Assembly: GCA_017459865.1 (NCBI GenBank)
Contig: JAFUCD010000028.1
Span: 1-64,000 of the forward strand
DNA length: 64,000 nucleotides
DNA from: Oscillospiraceae bacterium
GTDB taxonomy: Bacteria > Bacillota_A > Clostridia > Oscillospirales > Oscillospiraceae
Direction: 5' to 3'
Shown here: positions 1 through 8,098 of the stretch, one piece after another
Numbering within the stretch: the stretch's first letter is position 1
Layout of the letters: each line of letters starts with the position of its first letter
Program-made: the position numbers and the translations under genes
Notes under the pieces: model-generated
Seen by the model: only the letters and a program-made list of their open reading frames with translations
Database searches by the model: none
What the model was told of the DNA's origin: nothing

Positions 1-64
1 ACTACGTTACACTGGTTCTGCGTTAATGACTGTTTTCTTTTCACAACACCTACAGCTTAACGCA

Positions 65-111
65 AAAAGGAGCACCAGCCAAGTCCTTTTGGACCTGACT
101 GGTGCTTTTTC
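65..111. terminator. Bidirectional intrinsic terminator
   Basis: Stem AGCACCAG (71-78) pairs with CTGGTGCT (99-106), and AGTCC/GGACC extends it around a TTTT loop. T tracts follow on both strands. It ends the minus-strand vWA/small-protein cassette and could also stop plus-strand transcription entering from the left. Nothing else is recognisable in positions 1-159. Confidence 0.8.
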
Positions 112-159
112 TGTTGCGCGTTATTTTGCAACGCGCCCTTGGTTGCTTTTGATGCTGTT

Positions 160-417
160 TTACAGCGAGCCGAAGGGCTGAGACGGCAGCTCCAGGAAGG
201 GACCGTTGTAGCAGTCCGCGCCATAGTCCTCCGCGTCGATCGGAAGATCGCAGTCCATCACGCCCGCGTTGAAGACGCGCTGCGTGCCGAAGTAAAAGCC
301 GCAGTAGTTGCGATCCGCGTTCGTATAGGAGCCGGGCGATGCGCCGCAGGCGGCAATGTGGGAGGCAAGCGCAAACGTTTCCGCGTACAGCTCAGGCTTT
401 ACATATACTTTTTTCAT
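160..417 (-). CDS. Small four-cysteine protein partner of vWA protein (copy 1)
   Basis: Unrecognised 85-residue protein. The start at 417 is chosen because GGGAGG lies 7 nt upstream; an in-frame ATG at 423 is only 1 nt from that site. The N-terminus reads MKK-x-Y-x-KP-x-LYAE, then F-x-LA-x-HIAAC. It shares this signature with the protein at 57411-57698, along with four cysteines (C24, C39, C56, C69) and a DCYN motif near the C-terminus. There is no signal peptide or membrane segment, so it is probably made in the cytoplasm. It begins 16 nt after the stop of the giant vWA gene, consistent with co-translation. The invariant first 24 residues and variable Cys-rich remainder resemble a leader/core peptide layout, but no peptide-modifying enzyme is nearby. 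Function is unknown; a metal-binding or redox partner is equally possible. Confidence 0.75.
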   Translation of the reverse strand: MKKVYVKPELYAETFALASHIAACGASPGSYTNADRNYCGFYFGTQRVFNAGVMDCDLPIDAEDYGADCYNGPFLELPSQPFGSL

Positions 418-433
418 GTTCATGCCTCCCTGC

Positions 434-3400
434 TTACCATGCGCCCAGTCCGGCGAAGAGCTGCTCCAGGCTCTGCAGCAGCACGCGCCAGAGCGCGGAC
501 AGAAGCTGCGTCACGTTGGTCGCGTTGTCGTTCCAGACGGTCTTCAGCGCATCCTGCTGCGCGGGATCGAGGTTCCTGAGCAGATCTTCAAACTGCGCGA
601 TGTAGTCCAGAACATCCGAACCGACCGAGAAGCTGGTCGCGCCGTCGGAAGCCGCGCGGACGTTCGTGATGGCAAGCAGACCGCTCTCTCCGTCATTCTT
701 GATGCAGATGTAGCCGTTGGCATCCGGCTTCGCCTCATAATACATATCCACGGTGGACGAGATCGCGTCAGAGCTCACGTCGGTGCCGTTCGTGACAGCA
801 TAGGTGACCTCGCTGCCGTCCGCGCTGCTCATACCGATCAGAACGGGGTCAGTCGTGTTCACCTTGAAGGCGATGGCCTGGTTCGGCTCCAGATAGACCT
901 CACCGCGCGGGCCGTTGTCCTGATAGGTCGCGGCAACTGCGGTCTTCGTCTCAGTAGGCTCGTTATCCGCGTTCCGGATCTCAACGAAGATCGCGCCGGA
1001 GATCTGCTCTTCGTTTACGGTAGCGTTGTTGAAAGTATCCGCTGCCAGCAGAATATCGCGCACGCGGGTGAACGGAGCCTTTTCGGGGTCGTCATAGTAT
1101 TCCTGTGCATCCGCATCCGCCGGATGGTAGATGCGCACGCCCTCGAACTTGTAGTTCGAGCCAACGGAGGTGTTGATGACCACGGTGTAGGTGCCGTAGG
1201 TCGGAGCCGTGAAGCGGATCGTCGGGCAGCCGTAATGGTCATGGACGGAGTTGTTCTTCACGAGCACGCTGTCGATGGCCTTGAGGTCCGTGTTGACCCA
1301 TGTGCCGGAATCGTTCTGATGCGCACCGGAGCCGGGGACAACGCCTTCTTCATAGAGGTTCGCGGTGATCCAGCCGGATTCGTCATCCGTGGTGGCATAG
1401 ATATCGATGCCGGTGCCGGTGAAGGTGATGGTGCGGGAACCCTTGGCGTTCTCAGCGGTGGTCGTGGGCGCGGTGACATTTGAATCAAAGCCGCTCACGC
1501 CGTCGGCATAATCGCTGTCCAGCGTCTTGAGATTGTCCGCGACATACACGCTCGCAGCGGGGATCACGATCGCCTGCTTCCAGCCGGCGGACTTCAGATA
1601 CATGGTCTGGTTGACGCCGGAGAACGCGGAGACGTCCCACGCCTTGCCGGTCGTCGTCATGTCGGGCGTGAAGGTGAGGTCGCCGGTGCCAGAGATATCG
1701 AACGCGCCGCCCGGAGCGGTGGTCTCGCGGAGCGAGTTTGCGGTAACGCCGGAATCGAGATTCGCGATCATGTTGAAGTCAAGGATCTTGAAGACCGTGT
1801 TGCTCTCGCTGCTGAGATCCAGGACCGGAGAGGTCGTCTCAGCCTTCACGGGATCCTCGGTGTCGTCGGGATCGGTGATCTTCGCGTTGCCGACGTTCGT
1901 CTTGAGCTCCTTGCCCACCTTATTCGGCACGATGCCGTCGATCGTGAGCACGACGTGCTTGCTGTTGTAGTAGGCGGAGTAGTCGAAGCCCGTGACCGTG
2001 ACGGTACCGTTGGTCTTGAGCTGGCTGTCATCCAGCGTGAGCAGCGCGGTCAGCGTCGCGTCCTCCGTGCCGTCGTTGTTCACGACCTTTGCAGAGGCGG
2101 TCGCCGAGCTGACGTCAAAGTCCGCGGTGTTCACAACGTCGGTGAGCACGCCCTCTGCGCCGAGCGCGGTGTTGCTCTTAATACTGGTTTCCTCATTGTT
2201 CATCGTGACCGCCTGCAGGAACGCCGCTACGAGGGTATCCTGGTTGGAGGCCATGCGATAGTAACGGTTCTCCAGCTTGTTCTGCTGGTCTCTTACTGCA
2301 GTCTCGATATGCCGCACGTCATCAGTCGCCGCAATATAGGTGCCTTCAAAGGTGCCGCTGATCCACATAGGTGCGATATACTCCTCCGCGTCCGGATAGT
2401 TCGAGGACGTCACGGACATGTAATCGAAGATCGTGTCGTTCGGTGTCTTGGTATAGCCTTCCGCATTGCCCGGACGCCACTCACGGCGCAGGCAGTGCCA
2501 ATAGCTGTCCCTATATACGGTTTCCATCCAGCCGCCGAGATATTTCCAGTCATCGCGCTCTTTATTTCTGGTAGTGGTCGTCCAATCGTCATAAGTCAGC
2601 GGGTTGCCGTCAGACTCGCCGAACACACCGATGGAGAAGAGCTTTGTGTTCTTATAGCGCTTGATATTCAGCGCAGTCTCAACCACATCGTTGGCCTCTG
2701 CATACTGGTCGCTATAGGAATAGTTGCCGGGCTGACCGTCCGTGAAGAAGATCACGATGGTGTTGCGGTTCACTGTGCTGCCCTTATCTGCGCCGCTGCG
2801 GATTGTATACTCAGTCGTTCCGCGCTCGTTCAGCACCTGATAGGCCATGTCAAGACCATCTTCCGGCTGAGTGCCGCCGTTGGCTGTGATGGCATCGATC
2901 GCTCTCGTGATCTTGGGATTCACGGTACCGGTCGTACCATTGGTAGATGCCACGAGCGCTTTCCCGTAGTATTCCGAAGCATTGCTGTCCGCCGTGGATT
3001 TTTGCCATCCATTGGTACTGCCGCTGCTGATATCTCGCTCCGTGTGCGTCAGCAGCTCGGTATTGTTCGGATTGGTGCCGGGATTGATGTAATAAGGATT
3101 GTGTACTTCCGAAGCGCTCGTGCTGGAGAAACCGATGATGGAAATCTTATTGTCCACAGCGCCGAAGGAGTCGGTCTCGTCGGCGACTTCCTGCGCAAAC
3201 CGGTTGAGCGCGATCTTCAGCGCATTGATACGCGTGGTCGTATCGGGGAAGGTATAAAGACCGGAATAAGTCGGGCGAGTGGAACCACTATTAGTCGTGA
3301 TTGCCAGCCCATCGGAATTGCAGTACTCCCACACACTCTGTCCGTTGTTGTTGGAGGGAACCTCATGCTCCACGCCATTGATGTCGCGGTAGCACAGTTT

Positions 3401-4330
3401 TGTATACCCTACATGTCTCGTGTACATATCATAATTAATGTACATACCGGTATTGATCGGATCCAGATAGAGCGGCCAGGAATTATCAAACGGCCAGATC
3501 TTTACCTGAGAATACGTATAGCCGGTAGAATCGCTATATACAGCCTGCAGGACGTCATTGATGACACCATAACCGAAATCGCCGTCTTCATAAACAGCAT
3601 TCTGGTTACCAAGCAGATTTTTGTATTTCGGCTTGCTGTCTCTGGCAAAATAGGTCGGCACAGAAGATCCGGGTCTGTAGTACTTGAATCTGATATAGTA
3701 CGTGCCAATCGTTCCGCTGATCGTCACGGTGACAGGGCAATAAACGCCATTGTATTTGTAGTAGTACTGGTTTTCGACGTCAAAAGTTGCCTCTTGCTCG
3801 CTTTGGAACCAGCTCAATCCCGCACCGGACTCCTGAATGACATTATAGACCCATTTCGTATTCGCCGCATGATACTCCATGAGATAGTCCTTCACGCCGT
3901 ACACGCGGTAATAGTTATCCGTTGCGCTGTCATAGTAGTAGTATGCACCCTCAGCAACCGTCTCAAGATTCTGATCGTCCCTGACAGTTGGATTACCCGT
4001 CGGCATATCCGACGTCGACATCGAGCCGGACTGGTCAACCACGAGGACGAAGTCGGTCGGGATCTTCTCGACGAAATTCTCTGAGCCGATCTCGGCGGTG
4101 GCATAGCCGTCGAGCTTGAGATCAAAGCTGCCGTTTCCATTGTCGAACAGCTTCTTGTCCAGACGCAGATCGTTCTCGGTGTCCAGCGTCGTGCCGTCCG
4201 CCTGTACCTGCGTACCGGAGCTGATGGGCTCGGCATCCGCCGCCGACGCGCTCACGACCGGCAGCAGCGACACTACCATCACGAGACACAGCAGCAGAGC
4301 GAGTCCGCGTTTTCCTGCCAATTTTGTCAT
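434..4330 (-). CDS. Giant secreted vWA-domain protein with split MIDAS and conserved C-terminal tail (copy 1)
   Basis: 1298 residues. Residues 1-31 are a Sec signal peptide (basic start, LVMVVSLLP core, ASA-like cleavage site). The vWA domain starts near 92 with VDQSGSMS (D99). About 255 residues rich in Tyr, Trp and Asn (110-366) then interrupt it before helix RINALKIAL. The remaining metal-site residues follow: NGGTQPED (T487) and FFTDGQPG (D531). A region with IDGIVPNKVG lies near 800 and a beta-rich region with ITFTGTGIDIY near 965; both recur in the protein at 57717-63830. The C-terminus has no LPXTG or SLH motif. Its last 33 residues, starting WND and ending LFAGLGAW, match the other giant's. 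GGGGGA precedes the ATG. vWA domains usually bind proteins through a divalent metal, so a surface adhesin is likely but unproven. Confidence 0.85.
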   Translation of the reverse strand: MTKLAGKRGLALLLCLVMVVSLLPVVSASAADAEPISSGTQVQADGTTLDTENDLRLDKKLFDNGNGSFDLKLDGYATAEIGSENFVEKIPTDFVLVVDQSGSMSTSDMPTGNPTVRDDQNLETVAEGAYYYYDSATDNYYRVYGVKDYLMEYHAANTKWVYNVIQESGAGLSWFQSEQEATFDVENQYYYKYNGVYCPVTVTISGTIGTYYIRFKYYRPGSSVPTYFARDSKPKYKNLLGNQNAVYEDGDFGYGVINDVLQAVYSDSTGYTYSQVKIWPFDNSWPLYLDPINTGMYINYDMYTRHVGYTKLCYRDINGVEHEVPSNNNGQSVWEYCNSDGLAITTNSGSTRPTYSGLYTFPDTTTRINALKIALNRFAQEVADETDSFGAVDNKISIIGFSSTSASEVHNPYYINPGTNPNNTELLTHTERDISSGSTNGWQKSTADSNASEYYGKALVASTNGTTGTVNPKITRAIDAITANGGTQPEDGLDMAYQVLNERGTTEYTIRSGADKGSTVNRNTIVIFFTDGQPGNYSYSDQYAEANDVVETALNIKRYKNTKLFSIGVFGESDGNPLTYDDWTTTTRNKERDDWKYLGGWMETVYRDSYWHCLRREWRPGNAEGYTKTPNDTIFDYMSVTSSNYPDAEEYIAPMWISGTFEGTYIAATDDVRHIETAVRDQQNKLENRYYRMASNQDTLVAAFLQAVTMNNEETSIKSNTALGAEGVLTDVVNTADFDVSSATASAKVVNNDGTEDATLTALLTLDDSQLKTNGTVTVTGFDYSAYYNSKHVVLTIDGIVPNKVGKELKTNVGNAKITDPDDTEDPVKAETTSPVLDLSSESNTVFKILDFNMIANLDSGVTANSLRETTAPGGAFDISGTGDLTFTPDMTTTGKAWDVSAFSGVNQTMYLKSAGWKQAIVIPAASVYVADNLKTLDSDYADGVSGFDSNVTAPTTTAENAKGSRTITFTGTGIDIYATTDDESGWITANLYEEGVVPGSGAHQNDSGTWVNTDLKAIDSVLVKNNSVHDHYGCPTIRFTAPTYGTYTVVINTSVGSNYKFEGVRIYHPADADAQEYYDDPEKAPFTRVRDILLAADTFNNATVNEEQISGAIFVEIRNADNEPTETKTAVAATYQDNGPRGEVYLEPNQAIAFKVNTTDPVLIGMSSADGSEVTYAVTNGTDVSSDAISSTVDMYYEAKPDANGYICIKNDGESGLLAITNVRAASDGATSFSVGSDVLDYIAQFEDLLRNLDPAQQDALKTVWNDNATNVTQLLSALWRVLLQSLEQLFAGLGAW

Positions 4331-4430
4331 TCTGGTTCCCCCAATCTGCGCCTTGACCGGATCGCTGCGACCGCTCCGGACCAGGGCGAATGATTTATAA
4401 AAATAAAATTAAGATACAACTACAAAATCG

Positions 4431-4459
4431 ATTGTACTTGATTTGTGATCAATTGTCAA
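4431..4459 (-). promoter_or_regulatory. Promoter for vWA cassette 1
   Basis: TTGACA (4459-4454), a 17-nt spacer and TACAAT (4436-4431) on the minus strand. Predicted transcription start is near 4424, giving a leader of about 95 nt before the ATG at 4330. It lies in an AT-rich island (4390-4520) within otherwise GC-rich DNA. This is the main content of the 303-nt gap 4331-4633. Confidence 0.7.
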
Positions 4460-4535
4460 TCATTACGACACATTTTCGCAACTTTTTATCAATTCTCCAA
4501 ATTTGGTTAACATAACATCATAAAATGCAACCACA

Positions 4536-4570
4536 TGCCCAAAGCGCCGCCTGGGGCGACACTTTGGGCA
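4536..4570 (-). terminator. Probable terminator after the PHP gene
   Basis: TGCCCAAAG (4536-4544) pairs with CTTTGGGCA (4562-4570), with inner CGCC/GGCG pairing. The following T tract is weak on the minus strand (TTGCATTTTATG). It sits 64 nt beyond the stop of the PHP phosphoesterase gene. Confidence 0.45.
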
Positions 4571-4633
4571 TTCGAAAGAAGGGAGATCGGGTGTGAAAAT
4601 TGTGCGATTTTTTCTCTGATGGCGCCGCGGCGG

Positions 4634-5497
4634 TCAATGCGCCTGCAGCGCGTCGCGCCTTGCCCTCAGTCCCTCGAGCAGCGCGTACGGGACGCTGAGA
4701 CTGCCCATACCGGAGCCGAGCGCGATGTGGGGCTTGCGCGTGCCGTGGTAGTCCGACCCGCCGGTGCAGATCAGACCGTGCCGCTCCGCCAGCGCGAAGA
4801 CAGACGCCTGCTGCTCCGGCGTATACGTGGAATACATGCCCTCGAGCCCGACGCAGCCCGCCTCCGCGGCAGCGGCGACCATGGCGGCGCGCTGCTGCTC
4901 GGTGTAGCGGTATTGATACAGATGCGCGACGACCGGCATGCCGCCCGCCTTGCGCACGGCGCGGATATAGTCCGTGAGCGGGATGTGATAGCGCTCGACA
5001 TAGAAGGGCTTGCCCTTCCCCATCAGCTCCACGACGCCGGTGCGGATGTCCGGCACGATGCCCTTTTTCATCAGGATCGCGGACACGTGCGGGCGGCCCA
5101 GCATGACCTGCCCGGGGTATTCCCTGCGCATCTCGTCCATGTCGATCGGGTATCCGGCGTCGTGCAGCTTCTGTACCATTTTCTCATTGCGCTGCACGCG
5201 CTCGCGCACGGCGAGCTCCATCAGCTCCAGCAGCGCGGGGCATTCCCGGTCGGCATAATACGCCAGCAGGTGGACATGCTCGCCGTCGTGCATCGTGGAA
5301 AGCTCCACGCCCGGCACGACCTCGACGCCGAGGCGCTTGCCCGCGTCGGTCGCCTCATCGATGCCGTCGAACGTATCATGGTCCGTGATCGCGATGGCGC
5401 GCAGCCCGAGCCGCGCCGCCTGCTCCACGACGGCGGTCGGCGTATCTGAGCCATCGGACTTCAGCGTATGCACATGCAGATCGATGCGATCGGTCAC
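4634..5497 (-). CDS. PHP-domain metal-dependent phosphoesterase (TrpH/YciV type)
   Basis: 287 residues. The N-terminal metal-binding motif is HVH (H8, H10), followed by ITDHDT, GVELS and HVHLLAY, then GRPHV in mid-protein and GGSDYHG near the C-terminus. These are the ligands of the PHP phosphoesterase fold. Relatives hydrolyse 3',5'-nucleoside bisphosphates or trim RNA 5' ends; the substrate here is not determined. The GTG start at 5497 is chosen because GAGGAGG lies 7 nt upstream and the GTG overlaps the TGA of the preceding gene as GTGA. An upstream ATG at 5533 would add 12 residues unlike the family. The overlap indicates an operon with the thiamine pyrophosphokinase gene. Confidence 0.88.
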   Translation of the reverse strand: MTDRIDLHVHTLKSDGSDTPTAVVEQAARLGLRAIAITDHDTFDGIDEATDAGKRLGVEVVPGVELSTMHDGEHVHLLAYYADRECPALLELMELAVRERVQRNEKMVQKLHDAGYPIDMDEMRREYPGQVMLGRPHVSAILMKKGIVPDIRTGVVELMGKGKPFYVERYHIPLTDYIRAVRKAGGMPVVAHLYQYRYTEQQRAAMVAAAAEAGCVGLEGMYSTYTPEQQASVFALAERHGLICTGGSDYHGTRKPHIALGSGMGSLSVPYALLEGLRARRDALQAH

Positions 5498-6138
5498 AGC
5501 GACACCTCCTCGGGACGCACATCGCCCTGCCAAAGGACATAGAGCATCCCCTTTTTCACGGATATTTCGGCAGCCCGCCCGGTGAACGCGTTGCTCACGC
5601 CGATGGGGAACGCGCCGGTGATCACGCCGTCATCCATGGTATATTTCAGTCCCCGCAGCGTCACACCGGTGCAGGGCGCCCCGGCGCAGAACACCGAGAG
5701 CGTGCCCGCAGCCTCCGGCGGAAAGCGCAGAGCGGCGTGATCCAGGACCGTGACATTCCATCCTTCGCCCACAAGCGTACCGCTCGCTCCGCGCATCCGA
5801 AGCAGGCGCAGCGTCTGAAAGCTCGCGACCGTCAGATCCAGCCGCCTGCCGCCGAGCACACCATAGAGTTCAAACGTGCGGTATCCGCGCTCCAGCGCCC
5901 AGCGGATGGCAAGAATGGTGTCGGTATCGTCCTTCACGGGATCGTGCGAGAGCACATGCGGGTGCTCCGGCGCCGCGCCGAGGGAATCGAAATCCCCGAT
6001 GACCAGATCCGGCGTCAGACCCGCATCCCGGAGCGCGGTATAGCCCGCGTCGGCGGCGATCAGATAGTCGCCCTCACGCGGCTGCGGCAGTCGTCCGTCC
6101 AGCGGCGCCGCCCCGACGATATAACAAACGTGTTCCAT
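5494..6138 (-). CDS. thiN: Thiamine pyrophosphokinase
   Basis: 214 residues, the usual length. It transfers pyrophosphate from ATP to thiamine, forming thiamine diphosphate in the cytoplasm. Family motifs are IGDFDSLG, KDDTDT (metal and nucleotide binding) and GVLGGRRLDL in the catalytic domain, followed by the small C-terminal thiamine-binding beta domain with GLKYTMDDG and GVSNAFTG. Most homologues have GGRLDH where this one has GGRRLDL. The gene overlaps the PHP gene by 4 nt. It lies downstream of the broken beta-glucosidase remnant, which has its own ribosome binding site. Confidence 0.93.
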   Translation of the reverse strand: MEHVCYIVGAAPLDGRLPQPREGDYLIAADAGYTALRDAGLTPDLVIGDFDSLGAAPEHPHVLSHDPVKDDTDTILAIRWALERGYRTFELYGVLGGRRLDLTVASFQTLRLLRMRGASGTLVGEGWNVTVLDHAALRFPPEAAGTLSVFCAGAPCTGVTLRGLKYTMDDGVITGAFPIGVSNAFTGRAAEISVKKGMLYVLWQGDVRPEEVSL

Positions 6139-6161
6139 ATAACACTCCTTTTGCGCCCGGG

Positions 6162-6576
6162 TCAGTCGCGATATCGCAGCTTCAGCACCAGCTGCAAAAC
6201 CCGCAGCGCCGTCCGCTCCAGCTCTGCGCGCGTGATGCCGTCGGGCGTGCCGAGGGTCTCAAGCAGCGAGAGATCGGGCTTGTATTTTTTCACTATGTGA
6301 CCGAAGTCGCCGGGCATGAGCACGTCTCCACCGCTGCCGTAGCCGACATAGAACCAGTCGAGCTGGCAGCGTCCGAAGACGGCGACGGGCTCCTGCTTCG
6401 ACAGCGGGAGGGTGCCGTCGTTTTTCAGCAGCACACAGCTCTCCGCCGCGCCCTGACGAATGAGCGCGCCAATGCCTGGCGCGCAATAGGACGCGCCCTC
6501 CGGGGGGGCCTCCGGTGCCCGTGACGCCGTCGATCACACGCTGGGCGAGCTTGCCGATAGAATTCGGGACCTTCAT
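6162..6576 (-). pseudogene. Remnant of glycoside hydrolase family 3 beta-glucosidase
   Basis: A proper start (ATG at 6576 behind AGGAGGAG) opens with MKVPNSIGKLAQRVIDG, but the frame is lost at a run of seven G (seven C on the coding strand) near 6502-6508. In the next frame the protein resumes with a cysteine-start segment, LLKNDGTLPLSKQ and VAVFGRCQLDWFYVGYG, which is the start of the GH3 C-terminal domain. It then jumps to sequence typical of the very end of such enzymes (KPDLSLLETLG, ITRAELERTALRVLQL). About 135 codons remain of an expected 700-900, so a large internal deletion and a frameshift are both present. The frameshift alone could be a homopolymer sequencing error; the deletion could not. 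Confidence 0.75.
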
Positions 6577-6669
6577 GGTGTCGTCTCCTCCTGGGTCACA
6601 TTCGTTCATACTGATATTTTAGCAGATTTTTCTCCGGCTGTACATAAGGAAATCCCGCGCGCGCCGTGA

Positions 6670-6698
6670 TTGACAATGCTATGAAAACAGATTACAAT
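6670..6698 (+). promoter_or_regulatory. Promoter of the csoR-DUF362-MBL operon
   Basis: TTGACA (6670-6675), a 17-nt spacer and TACAAT (6693-6698), 38 nt before the start codon. I could not identify a clear CsoR/RcnR operator (G-tract inverted repeat) around it. Confidence 0.75.
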
Positions 6699-6735
6699 AC
6701 TAATAAATAGAAAATCCTGTCCGGAGGGATGCTCC

Positions 6736-7122
6736 ATGTCCGACCATGAACACACCCACGACCATCTGCACCACCACGCGCACGAGCACACGCACACCGA
6801 CGCCGAGGGGCGCGTCTATACGCACAGCCACGGCGACGGTGAGTCGCACCCGCACGCGCACAGCCACACCCAGACCAAGGCGGTATTGAACCGACTGAGC
6901 CGCGCGATCGGTCATCTGGAGTCCGTCAAGCGCATGGTCGAGGACGGGCGCGACTGCACGGAGGTGCTCATCCAGCTCGCGGCGGTGCGCTCGGCGCTGA
7001 GCAACACGGCGAAGGTGATCCTGAAGGATCACATCGACCACTGTCTGACCGACGCCGTGACGACCGGTGATCTCGAATCCATCGAGGAACTGAACCACGC
7101 GATCGAGAAGTTTATGTCCTGA
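6736..7122 (+). CDS. CsoR/FrmR-family metal-sensing repressor with histidine-rich N-terminus
   Basis: 128 residues. Residues 46-128 are the all-helical CsoR/RcnR/FrmR (DUF156) fold. The sensing positions are C74 (RDCTEVL), H99 and C103 (DHIDHC), which is the Cys-His-Cys pattern of copper-type CsoR. Members normally bind operator DNA as tetramers and release it on metal binding. The first 45 residues hold 16 histidines in H-x-H runs, an extension most family members lack. It could raise affinity for nickel, zinc or copper or act as a metal store. GGAGGG precedes the ATG. It is first in an apparent operon with a DUF362 ferredoxin and an MBL-fold hydrolase, which are candidate targets. The metal identity is an inference. 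Confidence 0.88.
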   Translation: MSDHEHTHDHLHHHAHEHTHTDAEGRVYTHSHGDGESHPHAHSHTQTKAVLNRLSRAIGHLESVKRMVEDGRDCTEVLIQLAAVRSALSNTAKVILKDHIDHCLTDAVTTGDLESIEELNHAIEKFMS

Positions 7123-7135
7123 GGAGAACAATATT

Positions 7136-8077
7136 ATGTCAACCGCTATCTTTTGTTCAAAATGTCCCGCCGACGCCGCTTGGGACGGCGCTGTATCCGC
7201 GCTGCTGGACCGGATCGCGGCGGAGCCGCTCGTCTCTGACGCCGTGGTCGCCGTGAAGCTCGACTTGACGGCGCGCGACATCCCGCCCGCGCTGCTGCGG
7301 GCGCTGTGCGGCACGCTCCGGGCGCGGGGCGCGTCGGTGTTCGTGACCGACTGCGCGCCCTTCGACGGCGACGCGCTCTCCGCGTACGAGACGGCGCGCG
7401 CGCTGGGCTATACCCCGGAGGCGATCGGCGCGGACTTCGTGCTCGCCGACGGCGTGAAGGGCACGGACTATGATCTGATCCCGATGCGCGGGGGCAAGCT
7501 CCTGCGCTCGACAAAGGTGGGCCGTGCGCTCTCGGACGCCGACTGCATCGTGACGCTCTCGCGCGCGGCGGTCGATGACGAGGGCTATCGCGGTGTGCTG
7601 CACGCGGTGGGCTTCGGCTGCGGCGCGCGCCCCGGCAAGGTGGACATGCTCACGACCGGGCAGCCCGTCGTCGACCCCGACAAGTGCATCGGCTGCGGCA
7701 AGTGCACGGGCGTGTGCGAGCACGGCGGCACGCGCATCGATCCCGAGACCGGCAAGGCCTTCATCTTCAAGCCGCGCTGCGCGGGCTGCAGCCGCTGCAT
7801 GCGCGTCTGCCCCGTCGACGCCATCCACCCGGACTACAACGCCTCGGACGAGCGCGTGCGCATGAAGATCGCCGAGGTGGCAAAGAGCATGTGCGACCAC
7901 CGCGCGTGCCTGCACTTTGCGCTCTGCGGCGACGCGCTGCTCGCCGCCGCCGACCCCACCGCGCTGGACGCGGGCTGCGCGGATCTGCTGGGCGCGGACG
8001 CGGCGCTGCGCGTCTCGATCGACCACGCCGCCGGGATGGGACTCGGCACGACGGATTACCGCTGCGAGCGCGTCTGA
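7136..8077 (+). CDS. DUF362 iron-sulfur protein with two 4Fe-4S clusters
   Basis: 313 residues. The N-terminal and central parts belong to the DUF362 family, whose reaction is unknown. Two ferredoxin-type motifs are inserted: CIGCGKCTGVC (C183, C186, C189, C193) and CAGCSRCMRVC (C215, C218, C221, C225). The second is followed by Pro as in classical 4Fe-4S clusters; the first has C-E-H-G-G instead. It is probably a cytoplasmic electron carrier or a cluster-dependent enzyme. GAGGAG precedes the start, and the gene begins 13 nt after csoR and 21 nt before the MBL gene. Confidence 0.85.
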   Translation: MSTAIFCSKCPADAAWDGAVSALLDRIAAEPLVSDAVVAVKLDLTARDIPPALLRALCGTLRARGASVFVTDCAPFDGDALSAYETARALGYTPEAIGADFVLADGVKGTDYDLIPMRGGKLLRSTKVGRALSDADCIVTLSRAAVDDEGYRGVLHAVGFGCGARPGKVDMLTTGQPVVDPDKCIGCGKCTGVCEHGGTRIDPETGKAFIFKPRCAGCSRCMRVCPVDAIHPDYNASDERVRMKIAEVAKSMCDHRACLHFALCGDALLAAADPTALDAGCADLLGADAALRVSIDHAAGMGLGTTDYRCERV

Positions 8078-8098
8078 TATCGAAAGGGGCAGTTTCCC

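Noticed and set aside
1955..4084. A 709-codon plus-strand open frame opposite vWA gene 1
   Set aside because: Complement artefact of high-GC coding sequence; no protein-like domain pattern.
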